From positions 1 through 56,422 of the forward strand of contig JAAELY010000494.1 of NCBI GenBank assembly GCA_024226335.1: a stretch of DNA of 56,422 nt, written 5' to 3'. This DNA comes from a bacterium (GTDB lineage: Bacteria; Myxococcota_A; UBA9160; SZUA-336). Of this stretch, positions 39,944 to 47,948 are shown one piece after another (the first letter of the stretch is position 1; every line of letters starts with the position of its first letter). Both the position numbers and the translations under genes were made by a program. Under the pieces are notes generated by a model that had not been told where the DNA came from, made no database searches, and saw only the letters and a list, made by a program, of their open reading frames with translations.

Positions 39944-41044
39944 TCAGGAGGTTTCGATTGCGCCCAGCAGGTGGCCGCGCTCAGCCGTCGGGTCAGCCCT
40001 TTCCAGATCGGTATTGGCCGCACCGGCGAAATCGTCGAGTCCCAGATCCTGAACGAAGCTCGCCGAGCCGTGCAGGGTGCCTTCGTCAATGGGGATGCCG
40101 CTCAGGTCTGCGGTACGCACGAGACCGTTGAAGATGCCCACGATACCCGCAGCTTCCAAGAAGCCGTGTTCACCGAGGACCGCACGCAGAGCGCTTCGCG
40201 CTTCATCTGCATCTTCATTTCCGCGCGTGATCGCCTCACCAAAGCGCACCAGTTGCTCGCCGTGCTCGAGGCCGCCACCGCCGGCCTGTCCCACGGTGGC
40301 CTCGAGGGCGACGCTCTGCTCGATCTTCGCGCTGCTCTCACGGAGCAGCAGTACGTGCGAGGTGGTTCAGTAGAAACACTCGTTCACGGCCGCTACGCGC
40401 GACGCGAGTAGTTCCGCCTGGGGGCGTGATAGCGGGCCGTCCCAGACCAGATCGAAGAAGGTTCCGCCGGTGCTGCTGTACATCGCCATGACATTGGCCA
40501 TGAAAAGACTATTGGCTTCCGGAACCAGGCTCAGTGCGCGCCCGACGTTGGGACCCGTCCACGGATCCATCATGTGAACATAGGCGCCCGCATCCACAGC
40601 CGTGTCCAGGACTGCACCGTCTGGATCTCCCGCAACCGGTTCGGGAAGGGCTTCGTGCGCGATACCCAGTGCTTCGGCGAACGCATCGATTGCACTCACG
40701 GTGGCGACGATCGCACCGAGTTCGACATAGGCGGCCTCGCCCAGTGCGGCGATCTTTGCAGCCGCCCAGTCGCGATCGATCTTGCGAGCATCGGCGGCAA
40801 TCGTGCGGGCGGCGTCCACGGCTTCGTCGCTAAGGCACTCCTCGGCCTCGGGGAGTCCCTTGCGCAGCCAGGGTGGTTCGTTTCGCGCAGCACGCGTGGC
40901 GCGAGCCTGGCGCGCAATTTCGACGCGCTGGAAGCCGGTCCACTGGGAACCGGCGCGCGCAATGCTGCTCCAACTCGTCCGGTGAATCTGCGCGATCTCG
41001 GCGCGCACATCGAAGCCTCGAGAGGTGTAGTCGAAAATGGCCAT
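39944..41044 (-). CDS. AhpD-like (carboxymuconolactone decarboxylase family) selenoprotein, Sec at residue 226 (UGA 40367-40369)
   Basis: One frame of 367 codons runs through a single in-frame TGA at 40367-40369. Residues 221-230 read N-E-C-F-Y-U-T-T-S-H, which matches the AhpD active site E-x-C-x2-C-x3-H with Sec in place of the second Cys (C223, U226, H230). Homology continues after the UGA for 140 residues (AGIVGIFNGLVRTADLSGIPID). A hairpin with a GU-containing loop follows (40331-40349). AhpD-family proteins use the CxxC pair to reduce peroxides or to act as redox relays; CxxU forms are known from marine metagenomes. The N-terminal half (about 60-120) looks like a second AhpD-type domain without the pair. 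Start ATG 41044 has AGGA upstream. The alternative is a nonsense mutation. Confidence 0.85.
40331..40349 (-). promoter_or_regulatory. SECIS-like hairpin for Sec insertion
   Basis: In the mRNA a 7-bp stem GCUGCUC-CGUGA-GAGCAGC begins 17 nt after the UGA, so the loop G is at +26, within the 16-37 nt distance known for bacterial SECIS elements. The loop contains GU, as in E. coli fdhF. A lower stem UCGC/GCGA (+7-10 with +37-40) can form across an asymmetric internal loop. It lies inside the coding sequence, as expected in bacteria. Confidence 0.75.
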
Positions 41045-41179
41045 CCGCCCATCCTATTCGGAGTCTTCCCCTGTGTAAACAGAGCTTGTCCCGGACGGCC
41101 CGTGCTAGGGTTGGAATTGCGTCGGACAGGAACGCCCGAGGAGTATCCCGGGCCGGGAATTCGTACAGGGAGATGAGAG

Positions 41180-42616
41180 ATGCAGGACGAGTGGGCGAAG
41201 GTCGATGCCACGGGACAAGCCGAAGCCGTGGCTTCAGGACAGGTCAAGCCAGTGGAACTGGTCGAAGCGGCGATCGCGCGGATCGAACGACTGAATCCAC
41301 AGCTCAATGCCGTGATCCACAGACATTTTGATCGCGCGATCGAGCAATCGCGCGGCGAACTTCCCGACGGTCCGTTTCGCGGTGTGCCGTTTCTCTTGAA
41401 GGACCTCGGCTCTGGCGCTCGAGCCGGAGACCCGATCCATTGGGGCACGCGCTTCCTCAAGGACGCCGGATTCTGTGCTGCAAACACTTCCTACCTGGTC
41501 GAGAAGTTCGATGCGGCAGGACTGGTCACGGTGGGACGAACCAATGTCCCCGAACTGGGAGCCTGGTCGATCACCGAACCCGACGCCTATGGGGCCACGC
41601 GCAATCCGTGGAATGCGGACCACGCCTCCGGTGGTTCGAGCGGTGGCGCGGCCTCCGCCACGGCTGCGGGAATCGTTCCGTTCGCACATGCGAGCGACGG
41701 CGGTGGTTCGATTCGAAATCCCGCGAGCCAGTGCGGACTCGTGGGGCTGAAGCCCTCGCGCGGTCGGGTCTCGCTCGGACCGGATGGGGCCGAGGGCTGG
41801 GCCGGAATGGTCTACGAATTCGCGGTCACGCGCAGTGTGCGCGACTGCGCCGCGTTGCTCGACGCGGTTCAGGGAGGAATGCCCGGAGATCCCTATGCGG
41901 TGGCGTCACCTGCCACACCTTACAAGAGCGAAGTCGGTGCGGATCCGGGCAAACTGCGCATCGGCATCGTCGATCGCCAGACGGACGGCCCACTGCATCC
42001 GGACTGTGACGCGGCGATGAAGGACACGGGGCGCCGACTCGAAGCTCTCGGGCACAAGGTCGAGATTGCCTACCCGGAAAACCTATTCACGGACGCGCTG
42101 CTTCCACACGTCTTGAATGTGATCAGCTCCAGCCAGGCGCGCGATATGGAAAACATGGGCCAGGCAATCGGCCGCACACTCGATCAAGGAGATGTCGACT
42201 CTGACAACTGGCTGGTCAGTGAAATGGGCAAGACGATTTCGGCGACTCAGTATCTCGCTGCCATCGAGGCGTACAATCTGTTCCGGCGCGAGATGCTGGC
42301 CTGGTGGTCGAGCTTCGATGTACTGGTCACGCCGACGATCACGGCGCCCTCCCCGCTCGTTGGGGAAATCTTGCCCGATCCCGCCAAACCACTCGATGCG
42401 TTCATGCGCAGTGGTGCACTTCTCGGTTTCTGCGTTCCGTTCAACATCACAGGGCAACCCGCGATGTCCCTTCCGCTATTCCAGAACGCCAAAGGCCTGC
42501 CGATTGGCGTGCAGTTGATCGGAGGAACCGAGCGCGAAGACCTGCTGATTCGTCTGGCTGCCCAACTGGAGGACGATGTGCGCTGGAGCCAGAGGGTGCC
42601 CGCTATCCACGCCTGA
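41180..42616 (+). CDS. Amidase (AS family)
   Basis: This 478-residue amidase-signature enzyme has the Ser-cisSer-Lys triad visible: K74 in FLLKDLG, the cis serine S153 in SGGSSGGAASA, and the nucleophile S177 in DGGGSIRNPAS. The length matches non-GatA amidases, and no GatB/GatC partners are nearby, so it is a hydrolase of carboxamides rather than a tRNA-transamidating subunit. Substrate unknown. ATG at 41180, downstream of a purine-rich GGGAGATGAGAG. The selenoprotein gene is divergent from it (135 bp between starts). Confidence 0.9.
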   Translation: MQDEWAKVDATGQAEAVASGQVKPVELVEAAIARIERLNPQLNAVIHRHFDRAIEQSRGELPDGPFRGVPFLLKDLGSGARAGDPIHWGTRFLKDAGFCAANTSYLVEKFDAAGLVTVGRTNVPELGAWSITEPDAYGATRNPWNADHASGGSSGGAASATAAGIVPFAHASDGGGSIRNPASQCGLVGLKPSRGRVSLGPDGAEGWAGMVYEFAVTRSVRDCAALLDAVQGGMPGDPYAVASPATPYKSEVGADPGKLRIGIVDRQTDGPLHPDCDAAMKDTGRRLEALGHKVEIAYPENLFTDALLPHVLNVISSSQARDMENMGQAIGRTLDQGDVDSDNWLVSEMGKTISATQYLAAIEAYNLFRREMLAWWSSFDVLVTPTITAPSPLVGEILPDPAKPLDAFMRSGALLGFCVPFNITGQPAMSLPLFQNAKGLPIGVQLIGGTEREDLLIRLAAQLEDDVRWSQRVPAIHA

Positions 42617-42681
42617 ATCGCCACGATAGGCCGACTCGCTGCCGGACTTCAGGCGCGCCCCGGGTGTCCGAAAGGATCCCG

Positions 42682-44556
42682 TCAGCGCGTCGGTTGGTAC
42701 CAGATGGCAGACGTGATGGCCCGTTCTTGCAGGGTCGCCGGTTCGGGCGGCTCGATACCGAGTAACACGGCGTCATAGGTCGACCATCGCGGTGTCGGAA
42801 TCTCGATCACGCGCACGTAGTAGAACGCTTCGGCCGAGGCATCGAAATCCGGATCGCTCCAGACGGCTTCGAGTTGTGCGGCACCGATCTCATTGCTGTA
42901 CGTGGCGTCTTCGAGCTTCACGGTATTGCCCACGGGGGAAACGCGCCGGGTTTTCGGATCGGGCAGGCGCCCGTCCGATGCGGCGATGTCGAAGATGCGC
43001 TCGCGGGCCGTTCCGTCGGAGTCGAGCCAGCCCTTGACGATCTGGATGCGATCGAGATTCGCGCCCGTCGGATCCTTGAGGGCGACGACCGCAAACCGGG
43101 GAGCGGCCTCTCCGATGCGGGGCGGCAGTATGCCACCCATCGGAACCCCCCGGGCATAACCCTGGGCCACGAATCCCGGATCGCGCAACAGGGCCGGTTC
43201 GAACTGCCAGCCGCCGAAGAGTCGCACGACGATTCGCGGTCCGGAGATGGCGTAGGTTTCCTTGCGACGCATGGCGTCGAATAGCGACTCCCGCGTATTC
43301 TGTTCGGCCCAGACCGCCGCCAGGCCCATCGCACTCCAGCGTGCCCCTCGGTTCTGACGATCGGGTAGCCAGAGCGTCTGTCCGAGTCGCAATCCCGCCG
43401 TGCCGTCTTGAAGTGGAAGCTTGCCGTGATAGCGCCCCTCCTCGACGGGAGAAGAGGCATTGTGGCTATCGCTACTGCCGATCACACCGAAGCGATAGGG
43501 ATTGAAGGCGTAGAGGGCCGAGAGTTCGAGGCCGGTCTTCAGGGCATCGCGTGAATAGCTGCCGCGAGGCTGCGAGAACGTACCTTCGGCCGAAAGGATC
43601 TGGTCGTAGATCTCGAAGTCCGCGAACTCGTCGTCGCTCGCGAGGAGCGGGTGGACCTCGGATTGACCCTTTACTTGAAGGATCTCGCTGATGGGTTCGT
43701 TCTTCATGCGAGTCTCGGCATAGGCTGCCGTCATGGGAGAGCCGTCAAAGCGGACCCGCGAATACATCCGGCCATTGCTCACATTTGCGTTGTGTGGAAT
43801 CGAGAGCGTCTCCATGCCTTTGCGGCGTTGATTCTCCAGCGCCGCCCAGAGATCTTCGGGGTCTTCGGAATCGAGCGAACTGAACGGGAACTTCGGCGCG
43901 GCACTCGAGCGATAGATCACGTTGCGGTGCAGGTTTTCGGCCCTCGGCATCGAGGTCCACTCGTAGGCGATGAAAGTCGTGAAGCGACCGGGTTCGTTGT
44001 GCCGTTCCGCGGTGGTCACGATGTCCTGCCAGGCGTTCAGCGAAACCTCGCCGACCGGTTCTCCGCCAAAGGAAGCTTCGCGCGCCTCGACGCTCGCCAG
44101 ACGTCCCAGGACGATGCGAAGATAGTTCAGCGTGATGCGCCAGGGTTGGCCGGTCGCCAGGATCTCGTGCAGGGGTCGGTCGCCGCGATCCCCCTTCTGC
44201 CTGGCTACGCCGAGATACACGGCGTGATCGGTCACCGCCGCAAAGTCGAGGGGTTGCGACAATTGCACCGGGTAGCCGGCCCCGTGTTCGATGCGAGCTC
44301 CCTTGGCGAAACGGTATGCGTCATCGGGCATCGCGCGCACGCCAAAGGTGTACGCGTCGTAGGAATAGCTGGAGTGGATGTGCAAGTCTCCCCAGAAGAC
44401 GTTGCGCAACTCGGAATGAGGAAGTGGCTCGGGCGGTTCGAAGGCATCCGTCGACGGATTGACTCCGAGCAGCGACGGATCATCGACCCGGGTGCACACA
44501 TCGGCCACCAGAAGTGCAAAGCCAAAGAGCGCAAGACCGAGGATCAGCCGTCTCAT
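42682..44556 (-). CDS. DUF3604 family exported protein (PHP-like)
   Basis: This 624-residue protein has an N-terminal signal peptide (about 1-20), then the DUF3604 signature: NVFWGDLHIHSSYSYDA (HxH metal-binding start), AAVTDHAVYLG, GVIGSSDSHNA and a C-terminal YSNPIW-like ending (AITSAIWYQPTR). The fold is related to PHP metallo-phosphoesterases; several His/Asp motifs suggest a metal-dependent hydrolase, probably exported, but no substrate is known. I placed the start at 44556 because it gives the signal peptide; the longer open frame to 44706 would overlap the start of the divergent hydrolase gene. Confidence 0.85.
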   Translation of the reverse strand: MRRLILGLALFGFALLVADVCTRVDDPSLLGVNPSTDAFEPPEPLPHSELRNVFWGDLHIHSSYSYDAYTFGVRAMPDDAYRFAKGARIEHGAGYPVQLSQPLDFAAVTDHAVYLGVARQKGDRGDRPLHEILATGQPWRITLNYLRIVLGRLASVEAREASFGGEPVGEVSLNAWQDIVTTAERHNEPGRFTTFIAYEWTSMPRAENLHRNVIYRSSAAPKFPFSSLDSEDPEDLWAALENQRRKGMETLSIPHNANVSNGRMYSRVRFDGSPMTAAYAETRMKNEPISEILQVKGQSEVHPLLASDDEFADFEIYDQILSAEGTFSQPRGSYSRDALKTGLELSALYAFNPYRFGVIGSSDSHNASSPVEEGRYHGKLPLQDGTAGLRLGQTLWLPDRQNRGARWSAMGLAAVWAEQNTRESLFDAMRRKETYAISGPRIVVRLFGGWQFEPALLRDPGFVAQGYARGVPMGGILPPRIGEAAPRFAVVALKDPTGANLDRIQIVKGWLDSDGTARERIFDIAASDGRLPDPKTRRVSPVGNTVKLEDATYSNEIGAAQLEAVWSDPDFDASAEAFYYVRVIEIPTPRWSTYDAVLLGIEPPEPATLQERAITSAIWYQPTR

Positions 44557-44704
44557 ACCCACTGCGACTCGAAAACCAGGTTCAAGGCACCTTCCTTCTC
44601 TCGGTGACACGCATTGTGGCTCAGATGGGAATTTCCAGCCAAGTGCTCCCGGCTGGTACACTGTCGTCCATCGAGCGATCGGCGCTATCGGCGAGGAGAC
44701 ACCC

Positions 44705-45793
44705 ATGTGGATCGGATTGATCGTGCTACTGCTGTGTGCGGGCGTCGTCGCGCTCGTCCTGGTTCTGCTGGACTCCTCAGATCACAGCCAGCACGACCGG
44801 CCTCGACACGAACTGATCAAACCGGCGCATGCGATCAGTCCCCAGCATCAAGATGTCGTGAAGACTCTCGGCGTTTTCCACGAGACGGCGCCGAGTCCTC
44901 GCGACGTCGCGGCCCAGCGACTGCACACGGAGGAACTCTTCGGGCGCGAGGTCGAGTCGCAGGTGACTCCGGTCGATGTCGATGGCGTTGCCGCTGAATG
45001 GGTGCAAGCCGAAGGCTCACGTTCGGAACAGCGCTTGCTCTACCTGCACGGTGGAGCTTTTCGCGTCGGCAGTCCGAAGAGTCACAGAGGCATGACCGAC
45101 AGTCTGTCGCGCCTCACGGGGGCGTCGGTGCTCGCAATCGACTATCGGATGCTGCCCGAACATCCCCTGATGGCGTGCCACGAAGACGCCCGCAAGGCGT
45201 ACCGTTGGATACTCGAGAACGGACCCGAGGGCCGCTCGGAAGCGCGGGGCTTGTATGTGGCCGGTGACTCCGCGGGAGGCAATCTGACACTCGCGCTCAA
45301 CGCCTGGATCCGGGATCGAGGGTTGCGCGCGCCAAACGCCACGGTCGCGATGGCCCCGACGACAGATGGCACCATGCGCAGCCCCAGTTGGCGCAGCAAT
45401 CGCGCGAGCGATCCATTTCTGGGCCCCATGATCGGCCCGCTGATGCGCATTCCGCGACCGTTGCTGCTGGTTGGCATGGCGGCGTCCAATCGCTGTCGTC
45501 CGAACAATCCGGAAGTCTCGCCCCTGCTCGGCGAATTGTCCGGATTGCCTCCTACGTTGATCCAGGTGAGCGAGCAGGAGTTGCTCTTCGACGATGCGCG
45601 CCGCTACGCAAACAAGGCGAGCGCCGCGGGCTCGCCGGTGAGGCTCGAAGTCTGGCCCACACTGGTACACGTTTTCCAGGTCTTTTCACCGGACCTTCCC
45701 GAGGCCGATGAAGCCCTGAATTCAATCGCGAGCTTCGTACGAGAACGCATGCCCTTGGACGATTCAATCGCGATCGTGCGCGAGGTCAGCTAG
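44705..45793 (+). CDS. Alpha/beta hydrolase of the HSL/steryl-acetylhydrolase type with N-terminal TM
   Basis: This 362-residue serine hydrolase has HGGAF (115-119) for the oxyanion hole and GDSAGG (187-192) with S189 as nucleophile, marking the hormone-sensitive lipase family. The Asp lies in LLFDDAR and the His in LVHVFQ near the C-terminus. An N-terminal TM segment (about 3-22) anchors it in the membrane. Family enzymes hydrolyse short-chain esters. Start at 44705, with GGAG about 6 nt upstream. It is divergent from DUF3604 and upstream of the Cys/His-repeat gene. Confidence 0.88.
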   Translation: MWIGLIVLLLCAGVVALVLVLLDSSDHSQHDRPRHELIKPAHAISPQHQDVVKTLGVFHETAPSPRDVAAQRLHTEELFGREVESQVTPVDVDGVAAEWVQAEGSRSEQRLLYLHGGAFRVGSPKSHRGMTDSLSRLTGASVLAIDYRMLPEHPLMACHEDARKAYRWILENGPEGRSEARGLYVAGDSAGGNLTLALNAWIRDRGLRAPNATVAMAPTTDGTMRSPSWRSNRASDPFLGPMIGPLMRIPRPLLLVGMAASNRCRPNNPEVSPLLGELSGLPPTLIQVSEQELLFDDARRYANKASAAGSPVRLEVWPTLVHVFQVFSPDLPEADEALNSIASFVRERMPLDDSIAIVREVS

Positions 45794-45924
45794 GCTCGGC
45801 AGTCCCCGGCATTCACTTGTCGGCATTTCACTGCACTCGAATCGGGGGCGAGGCGGCGTTCGGACATTTCGAATCGGCACGCAGTTTGCTCGGTCGAACT
45901 CTCGGAACCATGAAGGAGATTCGC

Positions 45925-46539
45925 ATGCGCTTGGCACTACTCATCGGCCTCATCGGGCTCCTGTCCGGCCTGCCCTCAGCAGTACTTGCAGAAGTGGATT
46001 GCGAGAAAGAAGCTCAAGAACCGCGCTGCGAGCGCTGCAAGCAGAACGGGGATCACGAACGCTGTAAGCTTCACGGGGATCACGAACGCTGTAAGCGCTG
46101 CAAGCAGACCGGGGATCACGAACGCTGCAAGCTCCACGATCGTCACAAGGGGCACGATTGCGATCACCGCCACCGATTCGACCTGGCTCTTTTCGACTGG
46201 GAATCCAACCCCGATGAGCGGCGCATCCAGGTCCTGGATCTCTTCCTGGTTTCGCTCCTGGACGCGCGCCGACACGGAACCGACAATTCGCACATCGAAG
46301 TGCTGACCGTCCCCTTCATCAAAGGCTTCGAGAGCCGGCGTTCCGCGGATCGTCGCGAATTACGCGTCCTGGATCTGCCGCTCGCCAGTCTTTTCGAGAT
46401 GGAAAGAGACGGAGACGATTCGCACCTGGGAGTCCTGAATCTCCCGCTGATTGGCTCGCTCTTCAGTCAAAGAATCGAGGACGGTCACCGTCACACGAAC
46501 GTGTTGTTCCTGATGCACTTCAAACGCCCCTCCCCCTGA
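45925..46539 (+). CDS. Exported Cys/His-repeat protein with C-terminal beta-like repeats
   Basis: This 204-residue protein belongs to no family I recognise. After a signal peptide (about 1-22) it has a Cys/His-rich segment (26-82) in which GDHERCK occurs three times with CxxC spacers (CERCKQN, CKRCKQT). A second region (about 94-200) repeats a 22-residue unit four to five times with the core VLxLPLxxLF (QVLDLFLVSLL, EVLTVPFIKGF, RVLDLPLASLF, GVLNLPLIGSL), which suggests a repeated beta structure or solenoid. Metal binding by the first part is plausible. ATG at 45925 has GGAG six bases upstream; an earlier ATG at 45910 is possible. Underlying DNA repeats at 46048-46132. Confidence 0.7.
   Translation: MRLALLIGLIGLLSGLPSAVLAEVDCEKEAQEPRCERCKQNGDHERCKLHGDHERCKRCKQTGDHERCKLHDRHKGHDCDHRHRFDLALFDWESNPDERRIQVLDLFLVSLLDARRHGTDNSHIEVLTVPFIKGFESRRSADRRELRVLDLPLASLFEMERDGDDSHLGVLNLPLIGSLFSQRIEDGHRHTNVLFLMHFKRPSP
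46048..46132 (+). repeat. Internal 22-bp coding repeats (three copies)
   Basis: Near-identical 22-bp units begin at 46048, 46075 and 46111, spaced 27 and 36 bp (9 and 12 codons), and encode GDHERCK. High DNA identity with codon-multiple spacing indicates a recent in-frame expansion. Confidence 0.85.
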
Positions 46540-46558
46540 TTCGCGATGCGAATCGCGC

Positions 46559-47215
46559 TCAGACTTTGGAACGATCCCCCACCGGGCCGTGTACGCGTGC
46601 CGGTGTACCGAATGCGAGCGAGTGGTCGGGAATTGATCGGTTGACCAGCGAGCGAGCTCCGATCACGCAGTGGCTTCCGATCTCGACACCTTTCATTACA
46701 AAGACATCCGAGCTGATCCAGGTGTGAGCTCCGATGCGGATGGCGGCCGTCTGCTCCGGGTTCGCATCGTCGAGCGCGTGTTGATCTGAATCGAGCACCC
46801 GACTCCCGGGGCCGATCCAGGCGTTCTCGCCGATTTCCATGCGCTTCTTGGCGCTCAGATGGCACGCGTGCAACCAGCCGCGCGGAGCGATCAAGAGTTG
46901 AGCATTGTCGAAGGCGCGCAGATGCATGGTTCCCAGATCCGTGTAGAGCCAGGTGTCTTCACCGATATCGATCTCTCCGCCTTCTCCGATCCTGAAGCGA
47001 ACTGCGTGGCGGCGGCGCTCGGTAACGACACCCTTGCCGATGCGCAGCCGGGCGCCGGGCGCGAGTTCGAACTCGGCCTGCACCAGATTGGTGCTCGCCT
47101 CGGGATGGATTTCGAGACCTGGATGCAGCTGCATCAATCGCCGCAGGCGAAAGCGATCCCACGCTTGAAGCAGCGGCCAGTAGATCCGGAACCAGAGACG
47201 TCGCATACCTTTCAT
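46559..47215 (-). CDS. Hexapeptide-repeat (LbetaH) acyltransferase
   Basis: This 218-residue protein has a short basic N-terminus and a left-handed beta-helix built of hexapeptide repeats: GARLRIGKGVV, GGEIDIGEDTWLYTD, KRMEIGENAWIGPGSRVLDSDQH, AIRIGAHTWISSDVFVMKGVEIGSHCVIGARSLVNRSI and the ending FGTPARVHG. The H in DSDQHAL is the usual catalytic His context in O-acetyltransferases of the NodL/LacA/CysE type. It probably acetylates a sugar or another cell-surface precursor. ATG at 47215; the longer frame upstream lacks homology. Confidence 0.82.
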   Translation of the reverse strand: MKGMRRLWFRIYWPLLQAWDRFRLRRLMQLHPGLEIHPEASTNLVQAEFELAPGARLRIGKGVVTERRRHAVRFRIGEGGEIDIGEDTWLYTDLGTMHLRAFDNAQLLIAPRGWLHACHLSAKKRMEIGENAWIGPGSRVLDSDQHALDDANPEQTAAIRIGAHTWISSDVFVMKGVEIGSHCVIGARSLVNRSIPDHSLAFGTPARVHGPVGDRSKV

Positions 47216-47297
47216 GATACGCCCCCACGCCGTTCGTGCCGATCTGGCGGAGTACGACGGACGGCGAAAAGACCTGCAATGAGGCTGAGACGAAGGC

Positions 47298-47705
47298 TCA
47301 GCCGGGAGTGCGCTCAAACGCGGCGAGTCCGTCCGGTACGTGGTGAAAACTCTGCTTGTCGCACGTATAGATCGCCATCTGCGGCGCACCAAAGACGCCT
47401 GGATCGTCCAGCGTCCCGACCTTGATGAGCACGGCTCCCGGTACGGTCGGCGCCTTGCTCAGAAGATGAGTGCCGCATTCCGCGCAGAACTGACGAGTGA
47501 CGGGATTGTCCAGATCCCCGCGCTGGAAGTCCTTGGGACTTCCCTTGGTGAACTCGAACTCGCTCTCGGGTAGGGCCATGAAGAAGTTCGGGCCCCCGCC
47601 TGAGACGTACTGGCATTCGCGACAGTGGCACTGCCCCTGGAAAAGCGCGTCGCCTCCCGCCTGGAAACGCACGGCCCCGCAATAGCATCCGCCTTCATTC
47701 GCCAT
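47298..47705 (-). CDS. GFA-family zinc protein (third of three)
   Basis: This 135-residue protein has GGCYCGAVRF near residue 5, CHCRECQ near 27, and CAECGTHL near 75, the zinc-binding cysteines of the GFA family. The DGLAAFER C-terminus matches the family ending. No reaction is assigned. ATG at 47705 has AAGGAG seven bases upstream. With the copies at 2893 and 34984 it makes three divergent paralogues within 45 kb. It precedes the acyltransferase gene on the same strand (82 bp). Confidence 0.88.
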   Translation of the reverse strand: MANEGGCYCGAVRFQAGGDALFQGQCHCRECQYVSGGGPNFFMALPESEFEFTKGSPKDFQRGDLDNPVTRQFCAECGTHLLSKAPTVPGAVLIKVGTLDDPGVFGAPQMAIYTCDKQSFHHVPDGLAAFERTPG

Positions 47706-47948
47706 CTCATCTCTCCTTCTCACGTTCGGATCCCGCTCCGTCCAGATCGCATTGTGCACCAGAATGGCGATCAGAAGAAAGTGGAGGCAGGCGGCTTCCG
47801 GGAGCTCATCCGGGCTCCGGTCATGGAGTACTCATTCAGGAAATTCATCCTGGGAGCCCGATTCGGTCCCTGCGGCTTCGGATTCAGACCGATGGCTCAG
47901 GCAGAATCGAGGTAGAATGGAGCCGTCAACTGAGAGAGCGGAGCGCAG

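Noticed and set aside
40367-41044. A stand-alone 225-residue protein ending at UGA, with a separate small ORF at 39944-40294
   Set aside because: The two pieces are in the same frame, share one family, and join at the active-site Cys position; treated as one selenoprotein.
46048-46132. Short direct repeats as a CRISPR array
   Set aside because: Spacings of 27 and 36 bp are codon multiples inside a signal-peptide gene, spacers are too short, and no cas genes are nearby.
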